From contig NZ_JAGEPF010000038.1 in NCBI RefSeq assembly GCF_017573465.1, forward strand, positions 1 through 64,000: a DNA stretch of 64,000 bases. The letters are read 5' to 3'. A program made the translations under genes and the position numbers. Below, piece after piece: positions 27,471 through 35,523 of the stretch (the first letter of the stretch is position 1; the number at the start of each line of letters is the position of its first letter). Origin of the DNA: Actinomadura violacea. Lineage in GTDB: Bacteria > Actinomycetota > Actinomycetes > Streptosporangiales > Streptosporangiaceae. The notes beneath the pieces were generated by a model, which was not told where the DNA came from, ran no database searches, and saw nothing but the letters and a program-made list of their open reading frames with translations.

Positions 27471-27490
27471 TTCTCAGAACCTTCTGAGAA
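27471..27490. promoter_or_regulatory. 20-bp operator-like palindrome
   Basis: TTCTCAGAA and TTCTGAGAA are perfect 9-bp inverted arms separated by CC, located 52 bases before the GTG of the chimeric ORF and about 230 bases from the divergent ADH start. The rest of 27244-27542 shows no gene. It is AT-richer than its surroundings, so a repressor or activator site is plausible; the regulator is unknown. Confidence 0.45.
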
Positions 27491-27542
27491 GCCCGGTCCA
27501 CCGTCTGCGGCGTTCGATCGGCGACCCGACGGAGGCGGCACG

Positions 27543-28091
27543 GTGGACGGAATCCGGGACTACCTCGTTATCGGCGCGGGACCGGCGGGCCTGCAGCTCG
27601 GCCATCTGCTGCAGCGCGCGGGCCGCGACCACGTCATCCTGGAGAGCGGCCCCGGCCCGGGCACGTTCTACCGCACGTTCCCCCGGCACCGCCGGATGAT
27701 CTTCATCAACAAGCCGCACACCGGGTGGGACGACCCCGAGCTGAACCTGCGGATGGACTGGAACTCCGGCGGGCGCGTCGCGGTGGTGCTCGCCCGCGAC
27801 GGCGACCGGGTCGAGCTGGCCGTCCGCGACGACGGCGTCGGCTTCGACCCCGCCGACGCCGAACGGATCTTCCAGCGGTTCACCCGGGGCGCGCAGGGCC
27901 GGGGCCGCCGCTTCGGGCTGGGCCTGGCGCTCGTCCGCGAGGTCGTGGAGAGCCACGGCGGGACGATCGACGCGGTGGGGCGCCCGGGCGCGGGCGCGTC
28001 GTTCACGGTCCGGCTGCCCGCCGCGTCGCCGGGCGCCAAGCCGCGCCCGGCGCTGCGCCGCCGCCGCGTGGACACCGCCCCGGCGCGCTAG
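27543..28091 (+). CDS. chimeric ORF: flavin oxidoreductase N-terminus fused to histidine-kinase ATPase C-terminus
   Basis: 182 aa in one uninterrupted frame. Residues 1-75 are the start of an FAD/NAD(P)-binding monooxygenase (DYLVIGAGPAGLQLGHLLQ, FYRTFPRHRRMIFINKPHTGW, NLRMDWNS). From about residue 76 the sequence switches to the last part of a HATPase domain (GGRVAVVLARDGD, VRDDGVGFDP, FGLGLALVREVVESHGG, FTVRLPAA). The oxidoreductase lacks its substrate and most cofactor-binding parts. The kinase lacks its HisKA domain and N-box. This looks like the scar of a large in-frame deletion joining two genes near 27765. GGAGGCGGCACG precedes the GTG. It is probably non-functional. Confidence 0.75.
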   Translation: MDGIRDYLVIGAGPAGLQLGHLLQRAGRDHVILESGPGPGTFYRTFPRHRRMIFINKPHTGWDDPELNLRMDWNSGGRVAVVLARDGDRVELAVRDDGVGFDPADAERIFQRFTRGAQGRGRRFGLGLALVREVVESHGGTIDAVGRPGAGASFTVRLPAASPGAKPRPALRRRRVDTAPAR

Positions 28092-28726
28092 CGGGGCTCG
28101 TTCCAGGCGCGGTCGAGGGCCTGCGCGAACGCCTCCGCGGGCTGCGCGCCGGACACCCCGTAGCGGCGGTCGATGACGAAGAACGGCACGCCGGTCGCGC
28201 CGAGCCGCTGGGCCTCGCGCTGGTCGGCCTCCACCTCGGCGGTGAACCTGCCCGACGCGAGCACCTCATGGGCGGACGCCGCGTCCAGCCCGGCCTCCGC
28301 GGCGACGCCGACCAGCGAGTCCCGGTCGAACACCGAGCGCCGGTCGGTGAAATGCGCCTTGAAGAGCGCCTCCACGACCTCGCCCTGCACACCCTGCTCG
28401 CCCGCGAGGTGGACGAGCCGGTGGGCGTCGGCGGTGTTGCCCGCCTGCCCGCCTTCCAGGTGGTATTCGAGGCCGACCCCCGCGGCGCGCTCCACCATCT
28501 GCCGGTTCATGTCCACGGCCTGCTCGCGCGTCATCCCGTACTTGGCGGACAGCATCTCGGCCACGTCCTCCGTCTTCCCGGCCGGGTAGGACGGGTCGAG
28601 CTGGAACGCCCGGTAGGCGATCTCGACCTGGTCGCGGTGCTCGAAACCGCCGAGGGCCTGCTCGAACTGGCGCTTCCCGATGTAGCACCAGGGGCAGATG
28701 ACGTCGGACCAGATCTCGACACGCAT
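28088..28726 (-). CDS. DsbA-family oxidoreductase, FrnE type
   Basis: 212-aa cytosolic thioredoxin-fold protein. The active-site motif is SDVICPWCYIGKRQFE near the N-terminus and the cis-Pro segment is GATGVPFFVIDRRYGVSGAQP. It matches the FrnE subgroup of disulphide oxidoreductases/isomerases, known for stress roles in Deinococcus and for polyketide cluster associations. GAGAAAGGTGTCCC precedes the ATG. Its stop overlaps the stop of the convergent chimeric ORF by four bases. Confidence 0.92.
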   Translation of the reverse strand: MRVEIWSDVICPWCYIGKRQFEQALGGFEHRDQVEIAYRAFQLDPSYPAGKTEDVAEMLSAKYGMTREQAVDMNRQMVERAAGVGLEYHLEGGQAGNTADAHRLVHLAGEQGVQGEVVEALFKAHFTDRRSVFDRDSLVGVAAEAGLDAASAHEVLASGRFTAEVEADQREAQRLGATGVPFFVIDRRYGVSGAQPAEAFAQALDRAWNEPR

Positions 28727-28788
28727 GGGACACCTTTCTCAGGGACGGCTGTCGGTAGGCAAACGCCCGGCGGCCCCGATCGATTTCC

Positions 28789-29847
28789 TCACGCCCCCGG
28801 GACGACCCCGACGCGGACCGCGGCCGAGCGCGCCGCGTCCGCCAGCGCGGCGTCCAGGTCGTCCAGCGGGTGGACGGCGCCCAGCAGCGCGCCGGCCGGG
28901 AGGCGGGCGGCGGCGGACTCGGTCCACGCGGCGGCCTCGGCGAGGTGCGCGGGCGTGTAGTTGTGGACGCCCCGCACCGTGAGCAGGCCCCGCACCAGGT
29001 CCTGCGCCTCCCAATCCAGTGGGGCGCCGGGCGAGACGGTCCCGGCGAGCACGATCGTCCCGCCCGTCGCGGTGCGGGCCACCGCGTCCCGGGCCGCGGC
29101 GGGCGCCCCGGACAGCTCGATGTAGAGATCGGCGGGTGGTGTCTGCGCGGCGGGGTCGACGGCGTCCCGGGCGCCCATCAGCAGCGCGGTCGCGCGGCGT
29201 CCGGGATCGGGGTCGACGACCGTGACGGCGGCGCCCCGGCCGGCGAGGATCGCCGTCGCCAGCAGGCCGAGCAGGCCCGCGCCGCAGACGGTGACGTCCC
29301 GCGCCCCGGCGCCCCCTGCCGAGACGGCCGCGACCGCCGTCGCCGTCGCGCAGCCGAGCGGCGCCGCCAGCGCGCCGGGCAGATCCTCGGGTACCACCGC
29401 TAGCGGAGTACCGGCGCGGACGAGCACATGGCTGGCATAACCGCCTGACAGCGGTCCGGCCTCCGCCAGCGCCGCGTGACCGTACTTGAACAGCCGCTCG
29501 CACTTCTGCGGCAGGCCGCGGCGGCAGCGCGGGCATTCGCCGCACGCCGCGTAGATCCCGACCGCGACCCGGTCCCCGGCGGCGATGGTGCGGCCTCGGA
29601 CGTCGCACGGAGCTGGACCGCTCCCGAGAGAGACGACCCGCCCGACGGTCTCGTGCCCGAGCACACCGGGCGCGGGCCCGGGCCGGCGCCCGGAGACGGT
29701 GTGCAGGTCCGAACCGCAGACCGTCGCGAGCTCCACCTCGACCAGCGCCTCGCCCGGCGCCGGCTCCGGCGGATCCACCGCGACCGCGCGGTGGCGCCCG
29801 CCCACGCCCGGCCACACCATGGCGACCGGGCCCCGGCGCGCGGTCAC
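28789..29847 (-). CDS. zinc-binding alcohol dehydrogenase associated with phosphonate catabolism
   Basis: 352-aa MDR dehydrogenase. The catalytic zinc region is ATVCGSDLHTVSG and LGHETVG, the structural zinc loop is CGECPRCRRGLPQKC, and the nucleotide-binding turn is GAGLLGLLA. Its position as last gene of a phn operon and its sequence type fit the proposed phosphonate-catabolism dehydrogenase family (TIGR03366-like). It may oxidise or reduce an alcohol/aldehyde intermediate, but the substrate is unproven. The GTG start overlaps the phnE stop (GTGA). Confidence 0.87.
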   Translation of the reverse strand: MTARRGPVAMVWPGVGGRHRAVAVDPPEPAPGEALVEVELATVCGSDLHTVSGRRPGPAPGVLGHETVGRVVSLGSGPAPCDVRGRTIAAGDRVAVGIYAACGECPRCRRGLPQKCERLFKYGHAALAEAGPLSGGYASHVLVRAGTPLAVVPEDLPGALAAPLGCATATAVAAVSAGGAGARDVTVCGAGLLGLLATAILAGRGAAVTVVDPDPGRRATALLMGARDAVDPAAQTPPADLYIELSGAPAAARDAVARTATGGTIVLAGTVSPGAPLDWEAQDLVRGLLTVRGVHNYTPAHLAEAAAWTESAAARLPAGALLGAVHPLDDLDAALADAARSAAVRVGVVPGA

Positions 29848-30676
29848 GGCGCCAGCCTGCGCCGGACGAGCGAGCTGAGCAGGTCCACCGCCACCACCAG
29901 CACGAGCACCATCAGGATGTAGGTGAGCATCTGGTCGAACCGGAACTCCTGGATCGACTGGTTGATGAGGAACCCGATGCCCCCGGGGCGAACAGGCCGA
30001 GCACCAGCGACGCCCGCACGTTGACGTCCAGCCGGTACAGCACCAGCCCGACCAGCTGCGGCACGCACGCCGGCAGCACCGCGTGCGCGACCAGCTGCGC
30101 GCGGCCCGCGCCGGCGATCCGCAGCGCCTGCGCCGGGCCGTCGTCGACCTCCTCCATCGCCTCCGACCACAGCTTGCCCATAACCCCGGTGTTGTTGCAG
30201 ATCAGCGCCAGCACGCCCGCGAACGGGCCGAGCCCGACCGCCGTGACGAAGATCAGCGCGAACACCACGTCCGGGACGGCGCGCAGGAACGACATGACGC
30301 CCCGCGCCGCCTGGTAGACGACGGCGTTCCCGTTCACGGCGCGCGACCCGAGCGCGCACAGCACGATCGTGAACGGGATGGACAGCGTCGTCCCGAGCAG
30401 CCCGATCCAGAGCGTCACCAGGCAGGCGTGCAGGCCGTCCTTGACGACCGGATCCCACGAGAGGTCCGGCGGGAACGCCTCGGAGACGAACCGGACCATG
30501 CCGTGCCAGCCGTCGGCCAGCATCGCGAGGTCCATGCCGGTGCCGAGCCACGCGGCGACGTGCAGCGCCACGAGGACGGCGATGACGGCGCCGCCGGCCG
30601 CCAGCGCGCGCGGGCTGCGCCGCCTCGGCGGGACCGGCAGCCGCTCCGGCGCGCGGTCGGTCACGAGAACGCTCAT
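29844..30676 (-). pseudogene. phnE: phosphonate ABC transporter permease PhnE, apparent frameshift
   Basis: The start frame gives a normal PhnE: an N-terminal basic segment, membrane spans and the EAA-like region EAMEEVDDGPAQALRIAGAG. At VLGLFAPG the frame breaks inside a run of five C and four G at 29980-29988. One extra base there would restore APGGIGFLINQSIQEFRFDQMLTYIL and the correct C-terminus ending at 29844. The conserved GGIGFLxNQSI motif straddles the break. It is either a real inactivating 1-base loss or a homopolymer sequencing error; all neighbouring genes are intact, which favours error or a recent event. Confidence 0.85.
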
Positions 30677-31434
30677 GCGGGGACCTCCACGTCCACGGCA
30701 TAGAGAGAGGACACCTGCTCCTGGGACACCTCCGCGGCCGGGCCGGCGAAGGCGATCCGCCCGCCGCGCAGCCCGACCAGCCGGTCGGCGTGACGGCGGG
30801 CCAGGTCCGGCTGGTGCAGCACCGCCGCGACCGCGATCGACTCCGTCCGCGCGAGGTCCGTCATCACCGACATGACGTTCTCGGCGGCCGACGGGTCCAG
30901 CGCGGAGACCGGTTCGTCGGCCAGCAGCACCCCGGCCCGCTGGCACAGGGTGCGGGCGAGCGCGACCCGCTGCTGCTGCCCGCCGGACAGCGCGGCGACC
31001 CGCTCGTGCGCGCGGTCGGCGAGGCCGACCCGGTCCAGGCAGGCCATCGCCTCCTCGCGCAGGTCGCGCGGGAACGCGGCGGGCGCCCAGGACCGGCGCA
31101 GCGGCAGCCGGCCGAGCGCGCCCGCGCAGACGTTGTCCAGCGCCGTCCGGCGCCGCACCAGATGGATCTGCTGGAACACCATGGCGACGCGGGTCCGGGC
31201 GCGCTCGGCCGCCCGGGAGCCGTCGAGCAGGTCGGCGCCGAACACTCCGGCGCTCCCCGCGTCGGGGCGGACGAGCCCGACCACGCACTTCAGCGCGGTG
31301 GACTTGCCCGAGCCGTTGGCCCCGAGGAGCGCCACCACCTCCCCGGGCGCCACGTCGAGGTCGAAACCGGACAGCACCGTGCGGCCGCCGAAGGACTTGC
31401 GCAGGCCGCGCACCGTGAGCGCGTTGGCGGTCAT
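30673..31434 (-). CDS. phnC: phosphonate ABC transporter ATP-binding protein
   Basis: 253-aa ABC ATPase. It has Walker A GANGSGKST, Q-loop VFQQIHLV, signature LSGGQQQRVALARTL, Walker B VLLADEPVSALDP and switch His (AVLHQPDLA). The QIHLV and ADEPVSALDP forms are typical of PhnC. It powers import by PhnE/PhnD. It begins six bases after phnD and overlaps phnE by four bases. Confidence 0.93.
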   Translation of the reverse strand: MTANALTVRGLRKSFGGRTVLSGFDLDVAPGEVVALLGANGSGKSTALKCVVGLVRPDAGSAGVFGADLLDGSRAAERARTRVAMVFQQIHLVRRRTALDNVCAGALGRLPLRRSWAPAAFPRDLREEAMACLDRVGLADRAHERVAALSGGQQQRVALARTLCQRAGVLLADEPVSALDPSAAENVMSVMTDLARTESIAVAAVLHQPDLARRHADRLVGLRGGRIAFAGPAAEVSQEQVSSLYAVDVEVPA

Positions 31435-31439
31435 GGCCC

Positions 31440-32339
31440 CTACAGGTTCTTCTCGGTGAGGCCAAGGGTCTTGGCCAGGTCGAACAGCGGCTGGTAGGTC
31501 TGCTTCGTCACCGGGACGAGCGGGCCCGGCTCGACGTCGAGGAACGCGCCCGCCTTCGCCACGTCCTGCGGCGACACCGAGGTCAGCGCGGAGACCAGCT
31601 TCGCCCGGAACGCCGGGTCGAGGCCCTTGGCTACCGTGATCGGGTCGTTCGGGATCGGGTCGGACGCCCAGATCTGCTTGTACTTCGCCGCGTCGAACTG
31701 GTGCTCCGACGTCGACGTCGCCTGCTGCTGGGTGTTGATCTCCGCCGCGTCGGCCTTCCCGTAGGTCAGCGCGAGCAGCGACTGCGGGTGCCCGCCCGCG
31801 TACTGGAGCTTGACGTCGGACTCCGACAGCCCCGCCTTCCGGATCGCGTAGCGCGGCAGCGCGTCGCCGGACGTCGACCCCGCGTCCGAGAGCGCGAGCG
31901 TGCGCCCCTTGAGGTCGGCGACGGTCGCGATCGGGCTGTCCTTCTTCACCCAGATGCCGGCCTTGTAGGTCGACACCGAGCCGTCCGGGTTGCCGAAGGA
32001 CGCCACGGGCTGCGCACCGGTGCGCTGCGACGCGAACACGAACCCGAGCGGCCCGAACTGCGCCATGTCGAGCTTCTTGTTCTGCAGCGCGAGCACCTCG
32101 GCGGAGTAGCCCTGCACGATCTGCACCTCGACCGGGCAGCCGAGCTTGGCCTCCAGGGCCTTGCCCAGCGTCTTGTACGCGGGCGTCAGCTTGGCGGCGT
32201 CCTCGAACGGCTCGACGCCGAAGCGGACCTTGCCGCCGGGGCAGGACCCCTTGGCGGCGCCGGACGATCCGCCGCCGCAGCCCGTCAGGGCGAGCGCGAG
32301 CGACGCGGCCAGCGCGAGGGGAAGCCGGAAACGGCGCAT
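31440..32339 (-). CDS. phnD: phosphonate ABC transporter substrate-binding lipoprotein
   Basis: 299-aa lipoprotein with signal RRFRLPLALAASLALALTGCGGG (lipobox LTGC). The mature domain has PhnD features: VRFGVEPFEDAAKLTPAYKTLGKALEAKLG, MAQFGPLGFVFA, DLKGRTLALSDAGSTSG and the C-terminal VTKQTYQPLFDLAKTLGL. It captures phosphonate outside the membrane for PhnCE. The ATG at 32339 is preferred because AAAGG lies upstream; an ATG five codons earlier overlaps the previous stop. Confidence 0.92.
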   Translation of the reverse strand: MRRFRLPLALAASLALALTGCGGGSSGAAKGSCPGGKVRFGVEPFEDAAKLTPAYKTLGKALEAKLGCPVEVQIVQGYSAEVLALQNKKLDMAQFGPLGFVFASQRTGAQPVASFGNPDGSVSTYKAGIWVKKDSPIATVADLKGRTLALSDAGSTSGDALPRYAIRKAGLSESDVKLQYAGGHPQSLLALTYGKADAAEINTQQQATSTSEHQFDAAKYKQIWASDPIPNDPITVAKGLDPAFRAKLVSALTSVSPQDVAKAGAFLDVEPGPLVPVTKQTYQPLFDLAKTLGLTEKNL

Positions 32340-32350
32340 GAACAGGCCTT

Positions 32351-33475
32351 TCATGAGTGCCAGAAGAGGGAGTCCAGGACGGCCGGGGCCAGTCCGTGGG
32401 CGATCGTCATCCCGATGCCGGAGGTCACCGACACGGCGCGGACGCCGTCGGCCACCGCCGCGTCGAGCACGCCCGCCGCCGACGAGGCGTACTGGCCGCG
32501 CCAGCGGCGCAGCACCCGCAGCGACGGGGCGCCGAACAGCCGCGCGCCCTCGCGCAGCAGCAGCTCCGCCATCGCCTCGTCGTCGAACGGGGCGTGGGTA
32601 GGGGAGTAGTGGTGGGTGTCGCCGAGCACGATCGCGCCGCCGGGACGCTGCGTGAACATCAGGTTCATGCCGGCGTCCAGCAGCTCCGGCGCCTCCGCGG
32701 CGACGGCGTCGCGCAGACCTTCGGCCGACGGCCGCCCGGCGAACCCGCCATAGCGCAGCAGCGACAACCCGGTCAGCACACCCGGCGCGACCCGCAGGCC
32801 GTCCGGCGGCGCGACCTCGAGCATCCGCAGCAGGCAGCGGGTCATCCCCGCCGCCTCGGCGACGTCCGGCAGCAGCCGATCCAGGTCGTGGCCAACGGCG
32901 AGAACCGTCCGCGCGGCCCGCACGTCCCCGCGCGACGTGCGGACAAGACCCGGCTCCACCGACAGAACACTGGTCCGCCAGGCGATCGGCACGCCCTGCC
33001 CGGCCAGCCAGCCGGCCACGGCCGGGACCGCCGTGGGGGAGTCGAGCCGCAGGTCGAGCGGCAGATGAGCGCCGCCGAGCGCCTCCGGCCCCGGCAGGTG
33101 CCGCGCGACAGCCGCCGCATCCAGCAGCCGCACCTGCTCGACGCCCCGCACCGCGGCGAACTCCTCCAGCACGGCCATCTCCTCGGGCCGCCGCGCGACC
33201 ACCAGCGTGCCGGCCTCGGCGGCGTCGAAGCCCGCCTTGGCGGCCAGCCAGAGCCAGCGCTCGCGCCCGGCCAGCGCGTACCGGAGCGCGTCGCCGTCCT
33301 GGGCGGTCACGCAGATGTGGCCGAAGTTGCGGATCGACGCGCCCGCCGCGAAGGCGTCGCGCTCGACGACCGCGACCCTCAGGCCGCGCAGGTGCGCCTC
33401 GACGGCGTGCGCCAGCCCGACGACGCCGGCGCCGACCACGAGCAGGTCCACGGGAGTGGCAGGTAGGGGGGACAT
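32351..33475 (-). CDS. FAD-dependent oxidoreductase of phosphonate locus (TIGR03364 type)
   Basis: 374-aa DAO-fold flavoprotein. The FAD-binding motif is DLLVVGAGVVGLAHAVEAH, followed by VVERDAFAAGASIRNFGHICV. Late motifs are ALGVLTGLSLLRYGG-like and SGIGMTIAHGLAPAV. Members of this group are found in phosphonate gene clusters and are thought to oxidise an amine such as an aminoalkylphosphonate. No PhnW transaminase is visible here, so this oxidase may supply the aldehyde step; that is inference. It is first gene of the operon, divergent from gntR. Confidence 0.85.
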   Translation of the reverse strand: MSPLPATPVDLLVVGAGVVGLAHAVEAHLRGLRVAVVERDAFAAGASIRNFGHICVTAQDGDALRYALAGRERWLWLAAKAGFDAAEAGTLVVARRPEEMAVLEEFAAVRGVEQVRLLDAAAVARHLPGPEALGGAHLPLDLRLDSPTAVPAVAGWLAGQGVPIAWRTSVLSVEPGLVRTSRGDVRAARTVLAVGHDLDRLLPDVAEAAGMTRCLLRMLEVAPPDGLRVAPGVLTGLSLLRYGGFAGRPSAEGLRDAVAAEAPELLDAGMNLMFTQRPGGAIVLGDTHHYSPTHAPFDDEAMAELLLREGARLFGAPSLRVLRRWRGQYASSAAGVLDAAVADGVRAVSVTSGIGMTIAHGLAPAVLDSLFWHS

Positions 33476-33524
33476 GACCCCGACACTCGAGCCCGCACGG
33501 CAGCCCCGTCAACCGCCCGAAGCG

Positions 33525-33540
33525 ACTTGTACAAACAAGT
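33525..33540. promoter_or_regulatory. operator-like palindrome ACTTGT-N4-ACAAGT in phn divergent promoter
   Basis: Perfect 6-bp arms with a central ACAA, 49 bases before the FAD oxidase start and 80 bases before gntR. GntR/HutC regulators bind short AT-rich palindromes of this size, so it is the best candidate site for the adjacent GntR protein. It would control the minus-strand phn operon; no other palindrome of this quality is seen in the gap. Confidence 0.55.
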
Positions 33541-33582
33541 TAACCGGCCGTTCACCTGGGAAAACAATGGCGTTTCCGCACA

Positions 33583-33619
33583 TTGACAGCGTCGTCTCCG
33601 GCCCTTGTATGGTCAGCCC
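33583..33619 (+). promoter_or_regulatory. gntR promoter, predicted leaderless
   Basis: TTGACA at 33583-33588 and TATGGT at 33608-33613 (spacer 19), with six bases between TATGGT and the ATG at 33620. No Shine-Dalgarno is present, so transcription probably starts at the A of the start codon. Confidence 0.55.
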
Positions 33620-34381
33620 ATGACGTCGGGATCACTGCACGCCAAGCTCGCCGACGCGCTGCGCGAACGGATCGTCTCCGGCGCCCTCGCCGTGGGGGAG
33701 CCGCTGCCGTCGGAGGCCCGGCTCGTCGAGGAGTTCGGGACCTCCCGCGGCACCGTCCGGCAGGCGCTGTCGGCCCTGCGCAACGAGGGCCTCATCGAGG
33801 GCGGCCAGGGCCGCCGCCCCATCGTCCGGCGGCGGCCGATGGGCCAGCCGTTCGAGACGTTCCTGTCGTTCTCCGCGTGGGTCGAGCGGTCCGGGCACCG
33901 GCCCGGCCAGCGCACCATCGAGCTGGCCCGCCGCGGCGCCGACCCGGTCGCCGCCGGCGCGCTCGGGCTGGAGCCCGGCGAACCGGTCATCGACGTGCTG
34001 CGCCTCCGGCTGCTCGACGACGAGCCCGTCATGCTGGAACGCAGCACCTTCGCCCTCGACATCGGCCTGCTGCTGTTCGAGTTCGACACCGACGCCGGCT
34101 CCATCTACGCCGGCCTGCTCGCCCGCGGCGTCCAGATCGTCGCCGCGACCCACACCATCGACGCCGTCGCCGCCCCCGCCGAGGACGCCCGGCTGCTCGG
34201 CGTCCCCAAGGGCGGTCCGCTGCTGCGCGAGCGCCGCACCGCGAGCACCACCGACGGCCGTCCCGTCGAGTACGCCGACGACCGCTACCGCCCCGACCGC
34301 GCCACCTTCACCATCGCCAACGAGCGGGCGCACCATCTCGCGCTCGTCCGCACCGTGCCCGAAACAGGAGAGGCCCTGTGA
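33620..34381 (+). CDS. GntR-family (HutC/UTRA) regulator of the phosphonate locus
   Basis: 253 aa. The N-terminal winged helix (LADALRERIVSGALAVGEPLPSE, FGTSRGTVRQALSALRNEGLI) is followed by a UTRA effector-binding domain (about 80-245: PVIDVLRLRLLDDEPVMLE, ARLLGVPKGGPLLRERRT, VEYADDRYRPDRATF). It is probably a repressor relieved by a phosphonate or breakdown product, inferred from its position divergent to phnD/C/E and upstream of the phnX-like gene. Its stop overlaps the next start (GTGA). Confidence 0.93.
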   Translation: MTSGSLHAKLADALRERIVSGALAVGEPLPSEARLVEEFGTSRGTVRQALSALRNEGLIEGGQGRRPIVRRRPMGQPFETFLSFSAWVERSGHRPGQRTIELARRGADPVAAGALGLEPGEPVIDVLRLRLLDDEPVMLERSTFALDIGLLLFEFDTDAGSIYAGLLARGVQIVAATHTIDAVAAPAEDARLLGVPKGGPLLRERRTASTTDGRPVEYADDRYRPDRATFTIANERAHHLALVRTVPETGEAL

Positions 34382-35049
34382 ACTTCGAACTCGCCGCGCT
34401 CGACATGGCCGGCACCACCGTCCAGGAGGGCGGCGCCGTCTACGCCGCCCTCGACCAGGCCGTCGCGTCGCACCTCGGCCGGCCCGTCCCCGCCGACGTC
34501 CTGCACCGCTGGACCGGCACCAGCAAGCGCCAGGCCGTCGCCGGCCTGCTGACCGAACTCACCGGCACCGCGCCCGCCGCCGACGTCGACACCGTCTACT
34601 CCGACTTCACCGTCCGCCTCACCAAGGCCTACGCGACCGTCCCCCCGAAGCCCCTGCCCGGCGTCACCGAGGCCATCGCGGAACTGCGCGCCGCCGGCGT
34701 CAAGGTCGTCCTGCAGACCGGCTACTCGCGCGAGATCGCCGAGTCGATCCTGGACGCGCTGGCCTGGACCGCCCCCGGCACCGTCGACGGCCTCGTCACC
34801 AGCGACGACGTCCCCGCGAGCCGTCCCGCCCCCTACATGATCTTCCGCGCGATGGAGCTGGCCGCCGTAACGAGCGTGGACCGCGTCCTCGCCGCAGGCG
34901 ACACCCCCAACGACCTCGCCGCCGGCCACAACGCGGGCGCCCGCTACGTCGTCGCGGTATCGACCGGCGCCACCCCCGCGGCCGACCTGGGCCGCCACCG
35001 CCACACGCACCTCCTGGAGTCCGCCGCAGACCTGCCCGCCCTGCTGTGA
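34378..35049 (+). CDS. phosphonatase-like HAD hydrolase (PhnX-like, TIGR03351 type)
   Basis: 223-aa HAD-superfamily enzyme. The motif I nucleophile is LAALDMAGTT (DMAGT is characteristic of phosphonatase-like members). Motif II is VVLQTGYSR and the late acidic motif is VLAAGDTPNDLAAG. Classical PhnX cleaves phosphonoacetaldehyde to acetaldehyde and phosphate using a Schiff-base lysine in the cap. The cap here (HRWTGTSKRQAV) contains a Lys, but its equivalence is not certain. It is translationally coupled to gntR. Confidence 0.88.
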   Translation: MNFELAALDMAGTTVQEGGAVYAALDQAVASHLGRPVPADVLHRWTGTSKRQAVAGLLTELTGTAPAADVDTVYSDFTVRLTKAYATVPPKPLPGVTEAIAELRAAGVKVVLQTGYSREIAESILDALAWTAPGTVDGLVTSDDVPASRPAPYMIFRAMELAAVTSVDRVLAAGDTPNDLAAGHNAGARYVVAVSTGATPAADLGRHRHTHLLESAADLPALL

Positions 35050-35367
35050 TCAGGCGGCGATGACGCGCAGTCCCACGACCCCGGCGACGATCAGCAGCAG
35101 GCACAGGATCCGCGCGAACGTCACGGGGTCGTTCAGGACCACCATCCCGTAGATGGCGGCGCCGACCGCGCCGATCCCCGTCCACACGGCGTACGCGGTC
35201 CCGAGCGGCAGCGTCTGCAGCGCATGCCCGAGCCCGACCATGCTCAACGCCAGCGCCACGAGGAACAGAACCGTCGGCCCGACCCGGGAGAACTGGTGCG
35301 ACGCCTCGAGCGCCGCCGCCCACACCGTCTCCATCACCCCGGCCCCGATGAGGATCAGCCAGACCAC
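35050..35367 (-). CDS. SMR-family exporter, SugE/Gdx type
   Basis: 105-aa four-helix small multidrug resistance protein. The conserved membrane glutamate is in GVMETVWA. GTAYAVWTGIGAVGAAIYG is the SugE/Gdx form of the signature, distinct from the EmrE form, and points to guanidinium export. It starts with GTG behind GGAGGGGGCGG. No guanidine riboswitch was recognised upstream. It is convergent with the phnX-like gene with no gap. Confidence 0.9.
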   Translation of the reverse strand: MVWLILIGAGVMETVWAAALEASHQFSRVGPTVLFLVALALSMVGLGHALQTLPLGTAYAVWTGIGAVGAAIYGMVVLNDPVTFARILCLLLIVAGVVGLRVIAA

Positions 35368-35523
35368 GCCCCCGCCCCCTCCACCAAGATCACGAGAACG
35401 GCCTCCCCACCCCCCACCCGTCTACACACCGAACGCAACCCACTGCGCCGGTGAAGTCAGGCGCAGCAACGGAGCCCACGAACGAAGCCGCAATTGATCA
35501 CTGACCGCAACCCCAGAGAAGCA

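Noticed and set aside
29912-31465. A fused PhnC-PhnE reading through one long frame
   Set aside because: The frame joins non-coding shadow of phnC to true PhnE; phnC itself is in another frame with all ABC motifs. The real event is the single frameshift near 29985.
35368-35460. Guanidine riboswitch upstream of the SugE/Gdx gene
   Set aside because: No conserved guanidine-I, -II or -III motif was recognisable; only a G-rich leader is present.
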